This document shows, in pieces, positions 1-8,583 of a DNA stretch of 64,000 bases. Source of the stretch: Prodigiosinella confusarubida (GTDB lineage Bacteria > Pseudomonadota > Gammaproteobacteria > Enterobacterales > Enterobacteriaceae); assembly GCF_002847015.1 (NCBI RefSeq), contig NZ_CP025085.1:3844001-3908000 (forward strand). Direction: 5' to 3'. The position numbers were made by a program, and so were the translations under genes. The notes beneath the pieces were generated by a model. That model ran no database searches. It was not told where the DNA came from and saw nothing but the letters and a program-made list of their open reading frames with translations. Each line of letters begins with the position of its first letter. The stretch's first letter is position 1.

Positions 1-700
1 GTGTTAGCGAAGTTGCTGCCGCCTTACAACATGACTGTCGCGGCAGTTGTGCAGAGGGAAGGGATATTATCATTGGAAACCAAGCCCAAACAGAGGGGAA
101 ACCGGTGTGTTGGCGGATAAAGGGGTTTATCTGGCGAGTGAATCAACCTTTTACCGGGTGTTGCGCCACCATGGAGAAGTTCACCACCGCGGTCGCCGTA
201 TCAGTATCAAGCCGAGTCGGATAAAGGCGCCGACCACGTTCACCGCCTCCGGGCCTTGCCAGGTGTGGACCTGGACATCACCTGGTTGCCTTCAGTGGTA
301 CATGGTCGTTGGTATTATTTGTATCCGGTGGAAGATGTGTTCAGCCGCTGGTGTTGCATGAACGGTGCGGCGATGAAATCGCAGACACTTCAGGTTAAGC
401 TGACAGAGCTGAATATCTCGGCTTCGCACAGTCGACCCCGGGTGAGCAATGATAATGCGGATGTGGAGTCGTTGTTCCGCATACTGAAATATGTGCCAGC
501 GTGGCCGTCGTCGGGATTTAAAACGCGGGAGGAAGCGTGAGTCTGGGTGGATAGGTTTACCGGTTGGTATAACGAAGAGCATCAGCACAGTGGGATAGGT
601 TATGTGACGCCGTTACAGCGGCATACGGGTGAGGACAAGGTGTTGTTGACCCGTAACAACATCCAGATGCCCCTGCTCTGTGATGACCTGCGCAATAGCC
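1..700 (+). pseudogene. Decayed IS3-family transposase (orfB remnant)
   Basis: Fragments of an IS3-type rve integrase are spread over several frames: a segment with LASESTFYRVLR, then GPCQVWTWDITWLP split by a frameshift near 255-275, then RWYYLYPVEDVFSR, then MKSQTLQVKL and SHSRPRVSNDNADVES, and the C-terminal WYNEEHQHSGIGYVTP. Between VEDVFSR and MKSQTL the part of the catalytic core containing the second Asp is missing, so there is an internal deletion. An in-frame TGA at 538-540 cuts the C-terminal part. The element cannot be functional. Terminal repeats were not recognised and the left end lies outside the window. Confidence 0.85.
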
Positions 701-734
701 GCATCAGCGGAATCCTGAGAAACACATCTAGCTC

Positions 735-903
735 AGCTAGTATGTAATGATCTTTGGCGTAATCCAGCGTGCCAGTTACCTGCGGTGCATTACAGTCTGC
801 GGTATTACGCATGCTGGCGTAAACGGTATGGCCTGCATGGGAAAATGCACGTGCAGACAATGGCCACTGGAAGCACCGGTAATCAGAATAACCTGCTTCA
901 TGA
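735..903 (-). pseudogene. 5' fragment of an SDR oxidoreductase gene
   Basis: On the minus strand from 903 the frame reads MKQVILITGASSG, a Rossmann TGxxxG start of a short-chain dehydrogenase. It is frameshifted and continues in another frame as ARAFSHAGHTVYASMRNT and YAKDHYILAELDV. The similarity stops where the IS3 remnant begins (near 735), so the gene was probably truncated by that insertion. It lies beside an intact SDR gene, but its sequence differs, so it is not a simple tandem copy. Confidence 0.7.
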
Positions 904-952
904 ATTGACCCCTGAAGGACGGATAGTCTGGCTATCTGCTCAAATATGAAAA

Positions 953-1690
953 TTAAGCGAAACCACCATTAACCCGAATAACCTGGGAGTTTACCCAGCC
1001 ACCATCAGGACCAACCAGAGTAGCGACAACACTGGCGATTTCGTCTGGTGTCCCGATACGCTCCAGCGGAGCCATTTTTGCGATGGTATGGATTTGCTCT
1101 TCACTCTTGCCGTTGAAGAACAGATCTGTGCCGGTTGGCCCCGGTGCCACAGCGTTGACTGTGATGTTCCGACCTCGTAGTTCATTAGCCAGAACATGTA
1201 CCAGACCTTCCACACCTGCTTTAGAAGCGATATATGGGCCATAAGCCGGGAAGGATTTCGCGATAACGCTGGTGGAAAGTACAACAATACGGCCACCATC
1301 GCTGATGTACTCTGCCGCGTTCGCCAGAATCAGGAAGGCACCACGCAGATTGGTGTGGATCACTTTATCGAAATCCGCCAGACCCGCCGTGGTGATTTTC
1401 GCCATCGGCATAATGCCGGCGCTGTGTACCACCACATCGAGCTGGCCGCTGATAGCTTTTACTTCTGCAAACAGGCGGCTCACATCGGCTTCGCTAGCAA
1501 CATCTGCCTGAATAGCGATGGCTTTCCCACCCAGGGAAGTAATCGCCTGAACAGTTTCTCCCGCGCTTACGGCATTGCCTGCATAGTTTACGATAACGGT
1601 AAAGCCATCTTTTGCCAGACGTTCTGCAATCGCGCGGCCAATACCACGGGATGCACCGGTAACCAGCGCTATTTTGTTTGATGTGTTCAT
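953..1690 (-). CDS. SDR-family NAD(P)-dependent oxidoreductase
   Basis: A classical short-chain dehydrogenase of 245 residues. The cofactor motif TGASRGIGRA sits near residues 12-21, NAG is replaced by HSAG near residue 90, the catalytic Ser lies in VVLSTSV and the YIASK motif gives Tyr and Lys. The C-terminus GGWVNSQVIRVNGGFA is typical of FabG-like members. An upstream ATG at 1717 exists in frame, but the start at 1690 is preceded by GGGAGA at good spacing and gives the usual N-terminus. Substrate cannot be read from sequence. It is the last gene before the IS3 scar. Confidence 0.9.
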   Translation of the reverse strand: MNTSNKIALVTGASRGIGRAIAERLAKDGFTVIVNYAGNAVSAGETVQAITSLGGKAIAIQADVASEADVSRLFAEVKAISGQLDVVVHSAGIMPMAKITTAGLADFDKVIHTNLRGAFLILANAAEYISDGGRIVVLSTSVIAKSFPAYGPYIASKAGVEGLVHVLANELRGRNITVNAVAPGPTGTDLFFNGKSEEQIHTIAKMAPLERIGTPDEIASVVATLVGPDGGWVNSQVIRVNGGFA

Positions 1691-1712
1691 TGTTTCTCCC
1701 GATATTTTGTTG

Positions 1713-1727
1713 GGCACTATCAGTGCC
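1713..1727. promoter_or_regulatory. Candidate operator upstream of the SDR gene
   Basis: GGCACT-ATC-AGTGCC is a perfect inverted repeat with a 3-bp spacer just upstream of the SDR start. A further half-site GGCACT occurs at 1774-1779. The layout suits a dimeric repressor acting on the SDR promoter, but no regulator gene remains next to it. Confidence 0.4.
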
Positions 1728-1786
1728 GACTATGTTCGATATGTATACTAGTGTTTATATCAAAGAGATAAAGGGCACTAATTTGA

Positions 1787-1975
1787 TATAATAATTCCAT
1801 TATTATTAACAATAGAGAGCATCGCGCCACCAAAGCGCTAGAAAATCATCCTGAATGTCGCCTACTGGAGCACATCACTCGTCATGTGAGGCCGTCGCTG
1901 GACGGTCAGGCATACGAACATTGCACTCATATACTGTCTGAACTGGATGACGATCAGAACCGGCTGGGTGATTAA
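1787..1975 (+). pseudogene. Open frame without a start codon, possible gene remnant
   Basis: A 62-codon open frame ends at TAA 1973-1975. Its C-terminal half looks protein-like (LLEHITRHVRPSLDGQAYE, then ILSELDDDQNRLGD), but no ATG, GTG or TTG with a ribosome-binding site starts it. It may be the tail of a gene lost during local decay. I do not recognise the family. The rest of 1728-2202 shows nothing clear. Confidence 0.25.
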
Positions 1976-2202
1976 CGGTTCCGGGATATTTTCCGAGGCA
2001 TTGCTTGGACCACAGTCAAAATATTATCCAGCAAAGAAATAGCCTGCCTGCTGAATATTAATCGGAAGAATGAAGGGATATCTTTCTTCGGAGCCTGCCC
2101 GATAGCAATGAGATCATCCCCGCTCTGGAGTGATATTTTTACCGGGCAATGAGCGCTATACTGGCGTTGAACTTTATAGCTCGAGTAAAGGAGAGCCTGT
2201 CA

Positions 2203-2811
2203 ATGTTGTTACCGATTCAGAAAGATGACGACGAAAAAAAGGAAACTGAGCAGAGCAATGCTTCATCGCTTATTCAGCAAAAAATGTTAGAGTCCCGCTC
2301 TATCATTATTTCAGGTGAAATCGATCAGAAGCTGACAGAAAAAGTGGTTTCACAGCTTCTGTTACTGCAAGGAATCAGTGCCGATCCGATCAAAATATAC
2401 ATCAATAGTCAAGGTGGACACGTTGAGGCCGCAGATACTATTCATGATATGATTAAATTCATCAAACCCGAGGTACATATTATCGGTACCGGTTGGGTTG
2501 CCAGCGCAGGGATTACTATTTTCCTCGCAGCAAAAAAAGAACACCGTTACTCCCTCACTAATACCCGTTTTATGATTCATCAGCCACTTGGTGGCGTCCG
2601 CGGCCCGGCCAGTGACATTGAAATTGAAGCCAAAGAGATCATTAGGATGCTGAACCGGGTCAACCAATTGATTGCTGATGCAACAGGACAACCGGTAGAG
2701 AAAGTAAAAAAAGATACGGATCGTAACTATTGGATGACACCGCAAGAAGCGATGGACTATGGGATTGTGGGTAAAGTATTGACTCGCTATGAAGATTTGA
2801 ATCTGGACTAA
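2203..2811 (+). CDS. ClpP-like serine peptidase
   Basis: A ClpP/crotonase-fold peptidase of 202 residues. The catalytic Ser is in GWVASAGI (canonical GxxASMG), the His in RFMIHQPLGG, and an Asp in the KKDTDRNYW stretch before the MTPQEAMDYGIVGKV tail, so the triad is intact. The N-terminus is acidic and lysine-rich and unlike housekeeping ClpP. The start at 2203 follows AAGGAGAG; the in-frame ATG at 2149 lacks such a site. No ClpX or ClpA gene is adjacent, so it may form mixed or separate rings, or work with the housekeeping ATPases (inference). A hairpin follows the gene. Confidence 0.85.
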   Translation: MLLPIQKDDDEKKETEQSNASSLIQQKMLESRSIIISGEIDQKLTEKVVSQLLLLQGISADPIKIYINSQGGHVEAADTIHDMIKFIKPEVHIIGTGWVASAGITIFLAAKKEHRYSLTNTRFMIHQPLGGVRGPASDIEIEAKEIIRMLNRVNQLIADATGQPVEKVKKDTDRNYWMTPQEAMDYGIVGKVLTRYEDLNLD

Positions 2812-2840
2812 CCGCCCTACTCTTGCTTATTTTATCCCTG

Positions 2841-2864
2841 GCTCAAGGCCTTATGGCTTTGAGC
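2841..2864. terminator. Hairpin between clpP-like gene and expR-like gene
   Basis: GCTCAAGGCC-TTAT-GGCTTTGAGC forms a 10-bp stem with one G-T pair between two convergent genes. There is no long T run, so termination strength is uncertain. Confidence 0.5.
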
Positions 2865-2924
2865 TACATCATCCTCCCACTCACATGCCTCATCGTCATG
2901 AGTGCAGCGAATCAAGTGTTCGCA

Positions 2925-3677
2925 TCATCCACCAGAAGTGGAAAGAATTGGCGTGATAAGCTGCAACTCAATACCGAGTCTAATCGCATGTTTAGCATTT
3001 ATAGCGCCGATTTTTTTCACAGCATTACCAATATGAAACTTTACGGTACTCACTTTTATACCCAGGATCAGTGCAATTTCCTGATATGTTTTACCTACAC
3101 TCGCCCAGTACAGGATTTCATTCTCTCGTTGAGAAAAGATCTCTTTATCATTTGACACTTTATTACTATTATTTTTGGTCATATCACGGTAAAGAGAAGT
3201 AATTTTCTCATGCGCTGTAATAAGCAACATTTGCAATTTATCTTTATTATTTTCGATCACTTCTTCAATATCACCAGTTTTAAACTTGTTCAGTAAAATA
3301 GACAGCATTGCCAAATTATTATTTTGATCATGAAGTACAAAGGTATATCCATTAACAATATTATATCTTTTTGAAAGATTAAATATTTCTGATAGTTTCA
3401 AACTTGAATTAATAAGAATGTTTTTCTCTAACCACAGAAAAGGAGAGACTTTATTTAGAGCGGTGAGAACGACGGGATCGATGTGTTGATAATTACCTTC
3501 TTTATATATTTCAAGCCATTCATCGGGGTAATTGGAAATTACCACTGTTTGTGTCAGATTTTTCTTATTCACGATCATATAAGCATATTTTATGTCACTA
3601 TATTGATTTAATTCCTTATGAAAATAATTTTTCATTATGCTGCTTATAGTTTCGCTATCAAAAAATACCACTGACAT
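2925..3677 (-). CDS. expR: LuxR-family quorum-sensing regulator, ExpR/CarR type
   Basis: 250 residues with an N-terminal acyl-homoserine-lactone-binding domain (about 15-165: YAYMIVNKK, SNYPDEWLEIY, YQHIDPVV, NGYTFVLHDQNN) and a C-terminal LuxR helix-turn-helix (about 175-240: FSQRENEILYWASVGKTYQE, then ALILGIKVSTVKFHIGNAVK). The Trp, Tyr and Asp residues expected in the ligand pocket appear in these motifs. It closely resembles ExpR/EchR/CarR proteins of soft-rot bacteria, recalled from memory. Those are normally convergent with an expI synthase; here the convergent gene is the ClpP-like peptidase, so this is a LuxR solo in this window. It could be an ExpR2/AhlR-type paralogue. Confidence 0.88.
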   Translation of the reverse strand: MSVVFFDSETISSIMKNYFHKELNQYSDIKYAYMIVNKKNLTQTVVISNYPDEWLEIYKEGNYQHIDPVVLTALNKVSPFLWLEKNILINSSLKLSEIFNLSKRYNIVNGYTFVLHDQNNNLAMLSILLNKFKTGDIEEVIENNKDKLQMLLITAHEKITSLYRDMTKNNSNKVSNDKEIFSQRENEILYWASVGKTYQEIALILGIKVSTVKFHIGNAVKKIGAINAKHAIRLGIELQLITPILSTSGG

Positions 3678-4141
3678 TTAATTCCCCCAATACATAGCCA
3701 ATGTCCCTATAAGGCTCAAAGCATAGTGTGAAACTATACTTAAGTCTAACTACTATCCCTTTATCGTCCCCTTTATACTCCTCGAACAATACTAATACGT
3801 CTAATAATGCTGTTCTGTTTTCTATTATGGCTAATACCAGGGAATACTACTGTAGTTATATATTTTAACCGCTGCACCCTCTTGCGCCCTTTTGAAAGGA
3901 GCGTAAGAGGGTGGTTCCAATAAATGTGTGATCCTGCTCACTAAAACCAATGCACAGATATTTTAATAATTCATCAAAATTTTTAAATGACTGATGAACT
4001 TATGTCAGCCGATTCTTAACTGATTTTTGATAGGCAATATTACATAACAACGTCGTTAAAACATCTAACGACAAGACTCGCTTCACGGCTCTTTAGCCAA
4101 ATCATCAACGTATCGACTTCCCCAACCGTGGGGAGAATAAA
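3678..4141. other. AT-rich intergenic region upstream of expR-like gene
   Basis: No gene is seen. The region holds the presumed expR-like promoter and a long hairpin at 3876-3912. Confidence 0.5.
3876..3912. repeat. Two-part inverted repeat (long hairpin)
   Basis: The outer arms ACCCTCTTGCGC and GCGTAAGAGGGT pair with one mismatch, and the enclosed CCTTTTGAAAGG is itself nearly palindromic. No T run follows on either strand, so it need not be a terminator. It could be an operator or RNA structure in the expR-like upstream region. Confidence 0.5.
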
Positions 4142-4255
4142 ATGGCAACATTTATCCACTCAGATTCTAAAACTTGTTACGGCGATGCCATGCTCTACGT
4201 TATATCAAAATTACCACTAAAGACGTCACCACCGGGCAAAAATGCCAACGCATAA
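4142..4255 (+). CDS. Possible small protein, 37 residues
   Basis: An ATG preceded by GGGGAGA at 6-7 nt opens a 37-codon frame beginning MATFIHSDSKTCYGDAM. It has no recognisable domain, membrane segment or signal peptide. The good ribosome-binding site is the main support. The stretch 4256-4353 after it shows nothing else. Confidence 0.3.
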   Translation: MATFIHSDSKTCYGDAMLYVISKLPLKTSPPGKNANA

Positions 4256-4353
4256 CTCGTCATCTTTCAAATTTCACATCGCAAGTGTATTGGTTTTTTA
4301 TACATAGACTGAACTTGCCTTACGGTTCACCTACCTCATTTTTTGCTAAGGAT

Positions 4354-5016
4354 TCATAACGTTAACGTTCCAAAAGCGCCTAACCAGTCTTTTTCAAATT
4401 TTTCAACCGCGGCCTCTACCGCTGGCATTGAAATGAACTGTTCCGCAACGTCAGGAGGCAAAGTGATACATTGACAGCCCGCCAGCAAACACGCCATCAC
4501 CTGACGCGCCGTTTTAAAACTGGCGGCCAGTATCCTGGAATCCGGCGCATGTAAAGAAAGCAATTGCTGAAGATCCTTGACCATCTGAATACCATCGCCA
4601 CCTTGTACGTCCAGACGATTGACATAAGGAGCGACATACTCCGCCCCCGCCAGTGCGGACAATAGCCCCTGACCGGCGCCATATACGGCGGTCCCCAAAG
4701 TTGGAATATCTTCTGATTTCAAAATCTTAATCGCTGCCAGTCCTTCTCTTGTCACCGGGACTTTGATAATCACATCGTCAATGATGCAACGTAACTGTCG
4801 AGCATGATTGACCATCCCTTCCGCCGTCGTGGCCAACACCTGAGCAAACAGACGGCCTTTTCCACCCAACGACTCTTTTAACTCAAGCAGCAGGACATCA
4901 ATCGGCTTCCCCGCATGTGCAACAATACTCGGATTGGTTGTGACACCGGCCAGTGGGAATACGCGTGCCAGACGCTTTACCGCCGCCACATCAGCAGTAT
5001 CGAGATAAAGTTCCAT
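4354..5016 (-). CDS. fsa: Fructose-6-phosphate aldolase / transaldolase-like
   Basis: A TalC/FsaA-type transaldolase of 220 residues, the normal length. It starts [16 protein letters not shown], carries [10 protein letters not shown] near residue 28, and the Schiff-base Lys lies in VIIKVPVT near residue 85. [19 protein letters not shown] and YVAPYVNRL follow. The family makes or cleaves fructose 6-phosphate from dihydroxyacetone and glyceraldehyde 3-phosphate. The start at 5016 follows GGAG; an upstream frame extension to 5049 has no such site. It is divergent from the glycyl-radical genes, as part of the same functional locus known from E. coli (ybiY-ybiW beside fsaA). Confidence 0.9.
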   Translation of the reverse strand: MELYLDTADVAAVKRLARVFPLAGVTTNPSIVAHAGKPIDVLLLELKESLGGKGRLFAQVLATTAEGMVNHARQLRCIIDDVIIKVPVTREGLAAIKILKSEDIPTLGTAVYGAGQGLLSALAGAEYVAPYVNRLDVQGGDGIQMVKDLQQLLSLHAPDSRILAASFKTARQVMACLLAGCQCITLPPDVAEQFISMPAVEAAVEKFEKDWLGAFGTLTL

Positions 5017-5075
5017 CGTAGTCTCCTCACAAAGTGTGATATTTCGCATATTTTGCCAGTATAACGATTAGAACC

Positions 5076-5118
5076 GGTTTCTTTGTTGATAGAAATCAAT
5101 ATAGGTTTCTTTCGAAAC
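5076..5118. promoter_or_regulatory. Direct repeats and inverted repeat, candidate DeoR-type operator
   Basis: GGTTTCTTT occurs at 5076-5084 and again at 5104-5112, 28 bp apart, with the FNR box between them. The second copy extends into the inverted repeat GTTTC-TTTC-GAAAC (5105-5118). The linked DeoR-family gene at 8584-9348 is the natural candidate to bind here; this is inference. Confidence 0.5.
5086..5099. promoter_or_regulatory. Perfect FNR box
   Basis: TTGAT-AGAA-ATCAA matches the FNR consensus TTGATNNNNATCAA at all defined positions. It lies in the 142-bp divergent region between fsa and the glycyl-radical activase gene. Oxygen-sensitive enzymes downstream make anaerobic activation by FNR sensible. 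Confidence 0.8.
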
Positions 5119-5158
5119 ATATTAAATCTTCATATGAAGAATTTAGTGGGTTGATTTT

Positions 5159-6058
5159 ATGATCTTCAACATTCAGCGATATTCAACACACGATGGCCCT
5201 GGCATCCGTACCGTTGTTTTTTTGAAAGGGTGTGCGCTGAGATGTCGGTGGTGTCAAAACCCGGAAAGTTATTCTCAAACCCAGGATGTGCTGTTCGATG
5301 CCAGGCTATGCCTGGAAGGGTGTGAACTGTGCCATCAAGCCGCACCCGATGTGATTACCAGAACGGCACAAGGTCTGGTCATCGATCGTCAGAAACTACG
5401 ACCGGAACATTATCGCGCTTTGCAAGACTGCTGTCCGACACTTGCCTTAACGCTGTGTGGCGAAGACATGGATGTAGAGCAGATTATGGCGATAGTGGTG
5501 CGGGATAAACCGTTTTACGCCCGCAGTCAGGGGGGCGTTACCTTGTCCGGTGGTGAACCGTTTATCAATCCACAATTGACAGAAGCGCTACTCCGAAAAA
5601 GTCATGAGCAGGGTATACATACTGCGGTCGAGACCTGTTTGCATGTGCCCTGGCATTACATTGAACCCGCCCTGCCCTGGATAGATCTGTTCCTGGCAGA
5701 TCTTAAACATGTGGACGCGACGGTGTTTAAAGCATGGACCGGGGGTTGTGCCAAACGCGTGCTGGACAACTTGCGTCGCCTTGCCGCCGCCAACCAGAAA
5801 ATGATTATTCGGGTTCCATTAATCCCCGGCTTTAATGCCGACAAAAAATCAATCCGGGCGATTACGAATTTCGCCGCAGATGAACTGAATGTAAAGGACA
5901 TCCATTTTCTGCCTTACCACACCCTGGGGATGAACAAATACGTTTTACTCAATCAACCCTATTTTGCCCCGCAGAAACCCTTTGATGATCCACAACTGCT
6001 TGATTTCGCAAGATCATACGCTCAGCAGAAAGGTCTGACGGCCACACTAAGAGGATAA
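5159..6058 (+). CDS. ybiY: Glycyl-radical enzyme activating enzyme (YbiY/PflC type)
   Basis: A radical SAM activase of 299 residues. The N-terminus [14 protein letters not shown] leads to the CxxxCxxC cluster motif CALRCRWC near residues 25-32. A ferredoxin-like insert with further cysteines follows ([12 protein letters not shown]), then SGGEP for SAM binding near residue 127. Its role is to create the glycyl radical on the partner enzyme encoded one base downstream. It is the first gene of an operon controlled from the FNR-box region. Confidence 0.92.
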   Translation: MIFNIQRYSTHDGPGIRTVVFLKGCALRCRWCQNPESYSQTQDVLFDARLCLEGCELCHQAAPDVITRTAQGLVIDRQKLRPEHYRALQDCCPTLALTLCGEDMDVEQIMAIVVRDKPFYARSQGGVTLSGGEPFINPQLTEALLRKSHEQGIHTAVETCLHVPWHYIEPALPWIDLFLADLKHVDATVFKAWTGGCAKRVLDNLRRLAAANQKMIIRVPLIPGFNADKKSIRAITNFAADELNVKDIHFLPYHTLGMNKYVLLNQPYFAPQKPFDDPQLLDFARSYAQQKGLTATLRG

Positions 6059-6059
6059 G

Positions 6060-8495
6060 ATGATGACTACCCTGAAACTGGATATTCTCAGTGAGCGCAT
6101 TAAGGCGCATAAAGATGCACTGGTTCATATTGTAAAACCATCGGTATGTACCGAGCGAGCACAGCACTACACCACTGTCTATCAATCCAACATGGATAAG
6201 CCACTTCCGGTTCGCCGGGCACTGGCGTTGGCCTACCACCTGACTCACCGTACTATCTGGATTCAACATGATGAATTAATTGTTGGCAACCAGGCGAGTG
6301 AAGTTCGTGCCGCCCCTATTTTTCCAGAATACACCGTCAGTTGGATTGAAAAAGAGATTGATGAACTGTCCGAACGCCCAGGAGCTGGCTTTTCAGTCAG
6401 CGATGAGAATAAACGCTTATTGCATCTGATTTGTCACTGGTGGCGCGGGCAAACCGTTCAGGATCGCTGCTACGGTATGTTCACCACCGAACAAAAAGCG
6501 TTGCTGGAGGCCGGCATAATCAAAGCGGAAGGCAACATGACGTCCGGTGACGCCCATCTTGCCGTCGATTATGCCTTACTGCTGGAAAAGGGTCTGGATG
6601 GGTTGCGTGACATGGTAAGCGAACGTCGTTCCCGTATCGATCTGACCGTGCTGGAAGATGTGCACGGAGCACAATTTCTGAAAGCGATTGATATCACACT
6701 TCAGGCGGTAAGCCAGCATATTGAACGTTACGCTGATCTGGCGCGCGGTATGGCAAAGAAAGAGCCTCGTGCCAGCCGCCGGGAAGAGCTACTGATCATC
6801 GCGGGAAACTGCGACCAGGTTGCTCATAAACCACCGGAAACCTTCTGGCAGGCGTTGCAGCTTTGCTACTTTATCCAGCTTATTCTGCAAATCGAATCGA
6901 ATGGCCACTCCGTGTCGTTTGGCCGCATGGACCAATATCTCTATCCGTGGTATCGCCGTGATGTAGAACTCAAGCAGACACTGGGTCGCGAGCAGGCGAT
7001 TGAAATGCTGCAAAGCTGCTGGCTCAAACTGCTGGAAGTCAGCAAAATTCGCTCGGGTTCCCACTCTAAAGCGTCGGCAGGGAATCCGCTGTATCAAAAC
7101 GTGACGATTGGTGGACAGAACCTGATCAACGGTAACGCGGTTGATGCGGTGAACCCGCTTTCTTATGCAATTTTGGAATCCTGCGGTCGTCTGCGCTCGA
7201 CTCAACCCAATCTCAGCGTTCGCTACCATGCTGGCATGAGTAATGATTTTCTGGACGCCTGTATACAGGTTATCCGCTGTGGCTTCGGGATGCCGGCCTT
7301 TAACAATGATGAGATTGTCATTCCCGAATTCATCAAGTTGGGTATCGAACCACAAGACGCTTACCAGTATGCGGCGATCGGTTGTATTGAAACAGCGGTT
7401 GGCGGCAAATGGGGATATCGTTGTACCGGGATGAGTTTCATCAACTTTGCACGTGTCATGTTGGCGGCGCTAGAGGGTGGACGCGACGCGACCAGCGGCC
7501 AGGTTTTCCTGCCGCAAGAGAGGGCCTTATCCAAAGGTAACTTTGCTCATTTCAGTGAAGTCATGGATGCATGGGATGCTCAGATCCGCTACTACACCAG
7601 AAAATCTATCGAGATCGAGTATGTGGTGGATACCATGCTGGAAGAAAATGCGCATGATATCCTCTGTTCCGCACTGGTTGATGATTGTATTGAACGGGCC
7701 AAGAGCATTAAACAGGGTGGCGCAAAATATGATTGGGTATCTGGCTTGCAGGTCGGTATTGCCAATTTGGGTAATAGCCTGGCTTCAGTCAAAAAACTGG
7801 TATTTGATCAAGGTGTTATCGAGCAGCAAGCATTGGCCAAAGCGCTGGCAACCGACTTTGAAGGCCTGAACAACGAACAATTGCGCCAACGTCTGCTCAA
7901 TACAGCGCCCAAATACGGTAACGACGATGATGATGTTGATCTGCTGCTGGTTCGTGCTTATCAGACCTACATTGATGAAATAAAGCATTACCATAACCCA
8001 CGTTATGGGCGAGGTCCGATTGGTGGTAATTATTACGCGGGAACATCCTCCATTTCCGCGAACGTCCCTTTCGGCGCCGCCACCATGGCAACGCCTGACG
8101 GACGTAAAGCAGGAACCCCTCTGGCAGAAGGCGCCAGCCCCGCGTCCGGTACCGACCATTTGGGACCAACCGCCGTGATCAGTTCGGTAGGGAAATTACC
8201 CACTGGCTCAATTCTGGGGGGCGTATTACTCAATCAGAAACTAAACCCTGCCACACTGGATAACATAAACGACCGGCAGAAACTGATGGCACTACTGCGT
8301 ACCTTCTTTGAAGACCATAAAGGCTGGCATATTCAGTACAATATTGTTTCTCGGGAGACGTTGCTCGACGCCAAGAAACATCCCCAGCTTCATCGGGATT
8401 TGGTGGTGCGCGTTGCCGGTTATTCCGCGTTCTTCACCGCACTTTCCCCCGATACCCAGGACGATATTATTGCTCGTACCGAACATACCCTGTAA
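6060..8495 (+). CDS. ybiW: Glycyl-radical enzyme (PflF/YbiW type)
   Basis: 811 residues, the length of the PFL2/dehydratase-type glycyl-radical family. The thiyl-radical Cys is in AIGCIETAVGG near residue 440, with the following Glu (C-x-E) typical of dehydratase-like members rather than pyruvate formate-lyase. The glycyl-radical site is RVAGYSAFF near residue 784. It starts one base after the activase stop, so translation is coupled. The physiological substrate of YbiW is not established to my knowledge; the adjacent fsa suggests a link to dihydroxyacetone or a related small polyol or sugar phosphate (inference). Confidence 0.9.
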   Translation: MMTTLKLDILSERIKAHKDALVHIVKPSVCTERAQHYTTVYQSNMDKPLPVRRALALAYHLTHRTIWIQHDELIVGNQASEVRAAPIFPEYTVSWIEKEIDELSERPGAGFSVSDENKRLLHLICHWWRGQTVQDRCYGMFTTEQKALLEAGIIKAEGNMTSGDAHLAVDYALLLEKGLDGLRDMVSERRSRIDLTVLEDVHGAQFLKAIDITLQAVSQHIERYADLARGMAKKEPRASRREELLIIAGNCDQVAHKPPETFWQALQLCYFIQLILQIESNGHSVSFGRMDQYLYPWYRRDVELKQTLGREQAIEMLQSCWLKLLEVSKIRSGSHSKASAGNPLYQNVTIGGQNLINGNAVDAVNPLSYAILESCGRLRSTQPNLSVRYHAGMSNDFLDACIQVIRCGFGMPAFNNDEIVIPEFIKLGIEPQDAYQYAAIGCIETAVGGKWGYRCTGMSFINFARVMLAALEGGRDATSGQVFLPQERALSKGNFAHFSEVMDAWDAQIRYYTRKSIEIEYVVDTMLEENAHDILCSALVDDCIERAKSIKQGGAKYDWVSGLQVGIANLGNSLASVKKLVFDQGVIEQQALAKALATDFEGLNNEQLRQRLLNTAPKYGNDDDDVDLLLVRAYQTYIDEIKHYHNPRYGRGPIGGNYYAGTSSISANVPFGAATMATPDGRKAGTPLAEGASPASGTDHLGPTAVISSVGKLPTGSILGGVLLNQKLNPATLDNINDRQKLMALLRTFFEDHKGWHIQYNIVSRETLLDAKKHPQLHRDLVVRVAGYSAFFTALSPDTQDDIIARTEHTL

Positions 8496-8544
8496 TCAAT
8501 ACGACTCGGGATTAAGCTACTTGCCGGTCGGGAGAAAATGAGAG

Positions 8545-8568
8545 GGTAGCCACTGGCGAGTGGCTACC
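8545..8568. terminator. Bidirectional hairpin between convergent genes
   Basis: GGTAGCCACT-GGCG-AGTGGCTACC is a perfect 10-bp stem with a 4-base loop between the glycyl-radical gene and the convergent deoR-family gene. On the minus strand it is followed by a modestly T-rich stretch. Confidence 0.75.
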
Positions 8569-8583
8569 TGACAGCAGGAGAAC

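Noticed and set aside
1196-1681. 161-codon plus-strand frame opposite the SDR gene
   Set aside because: It mirrors the SDR coding sequence; the minus-strand frame has full SDR motifs.
2823-3155. 110-codon plus-strand frame between the ClpP-like gene and expR
   Set aside because: Most of it is antisense to the 3' end of the LuxR-type gene; the start lies in the convergent hairpin.
3876-3912. Rho-independent terminator
   Set aside because: No T run on either strand and no gene ends within 150 bp, so it is listed as an inverted repeat instead.
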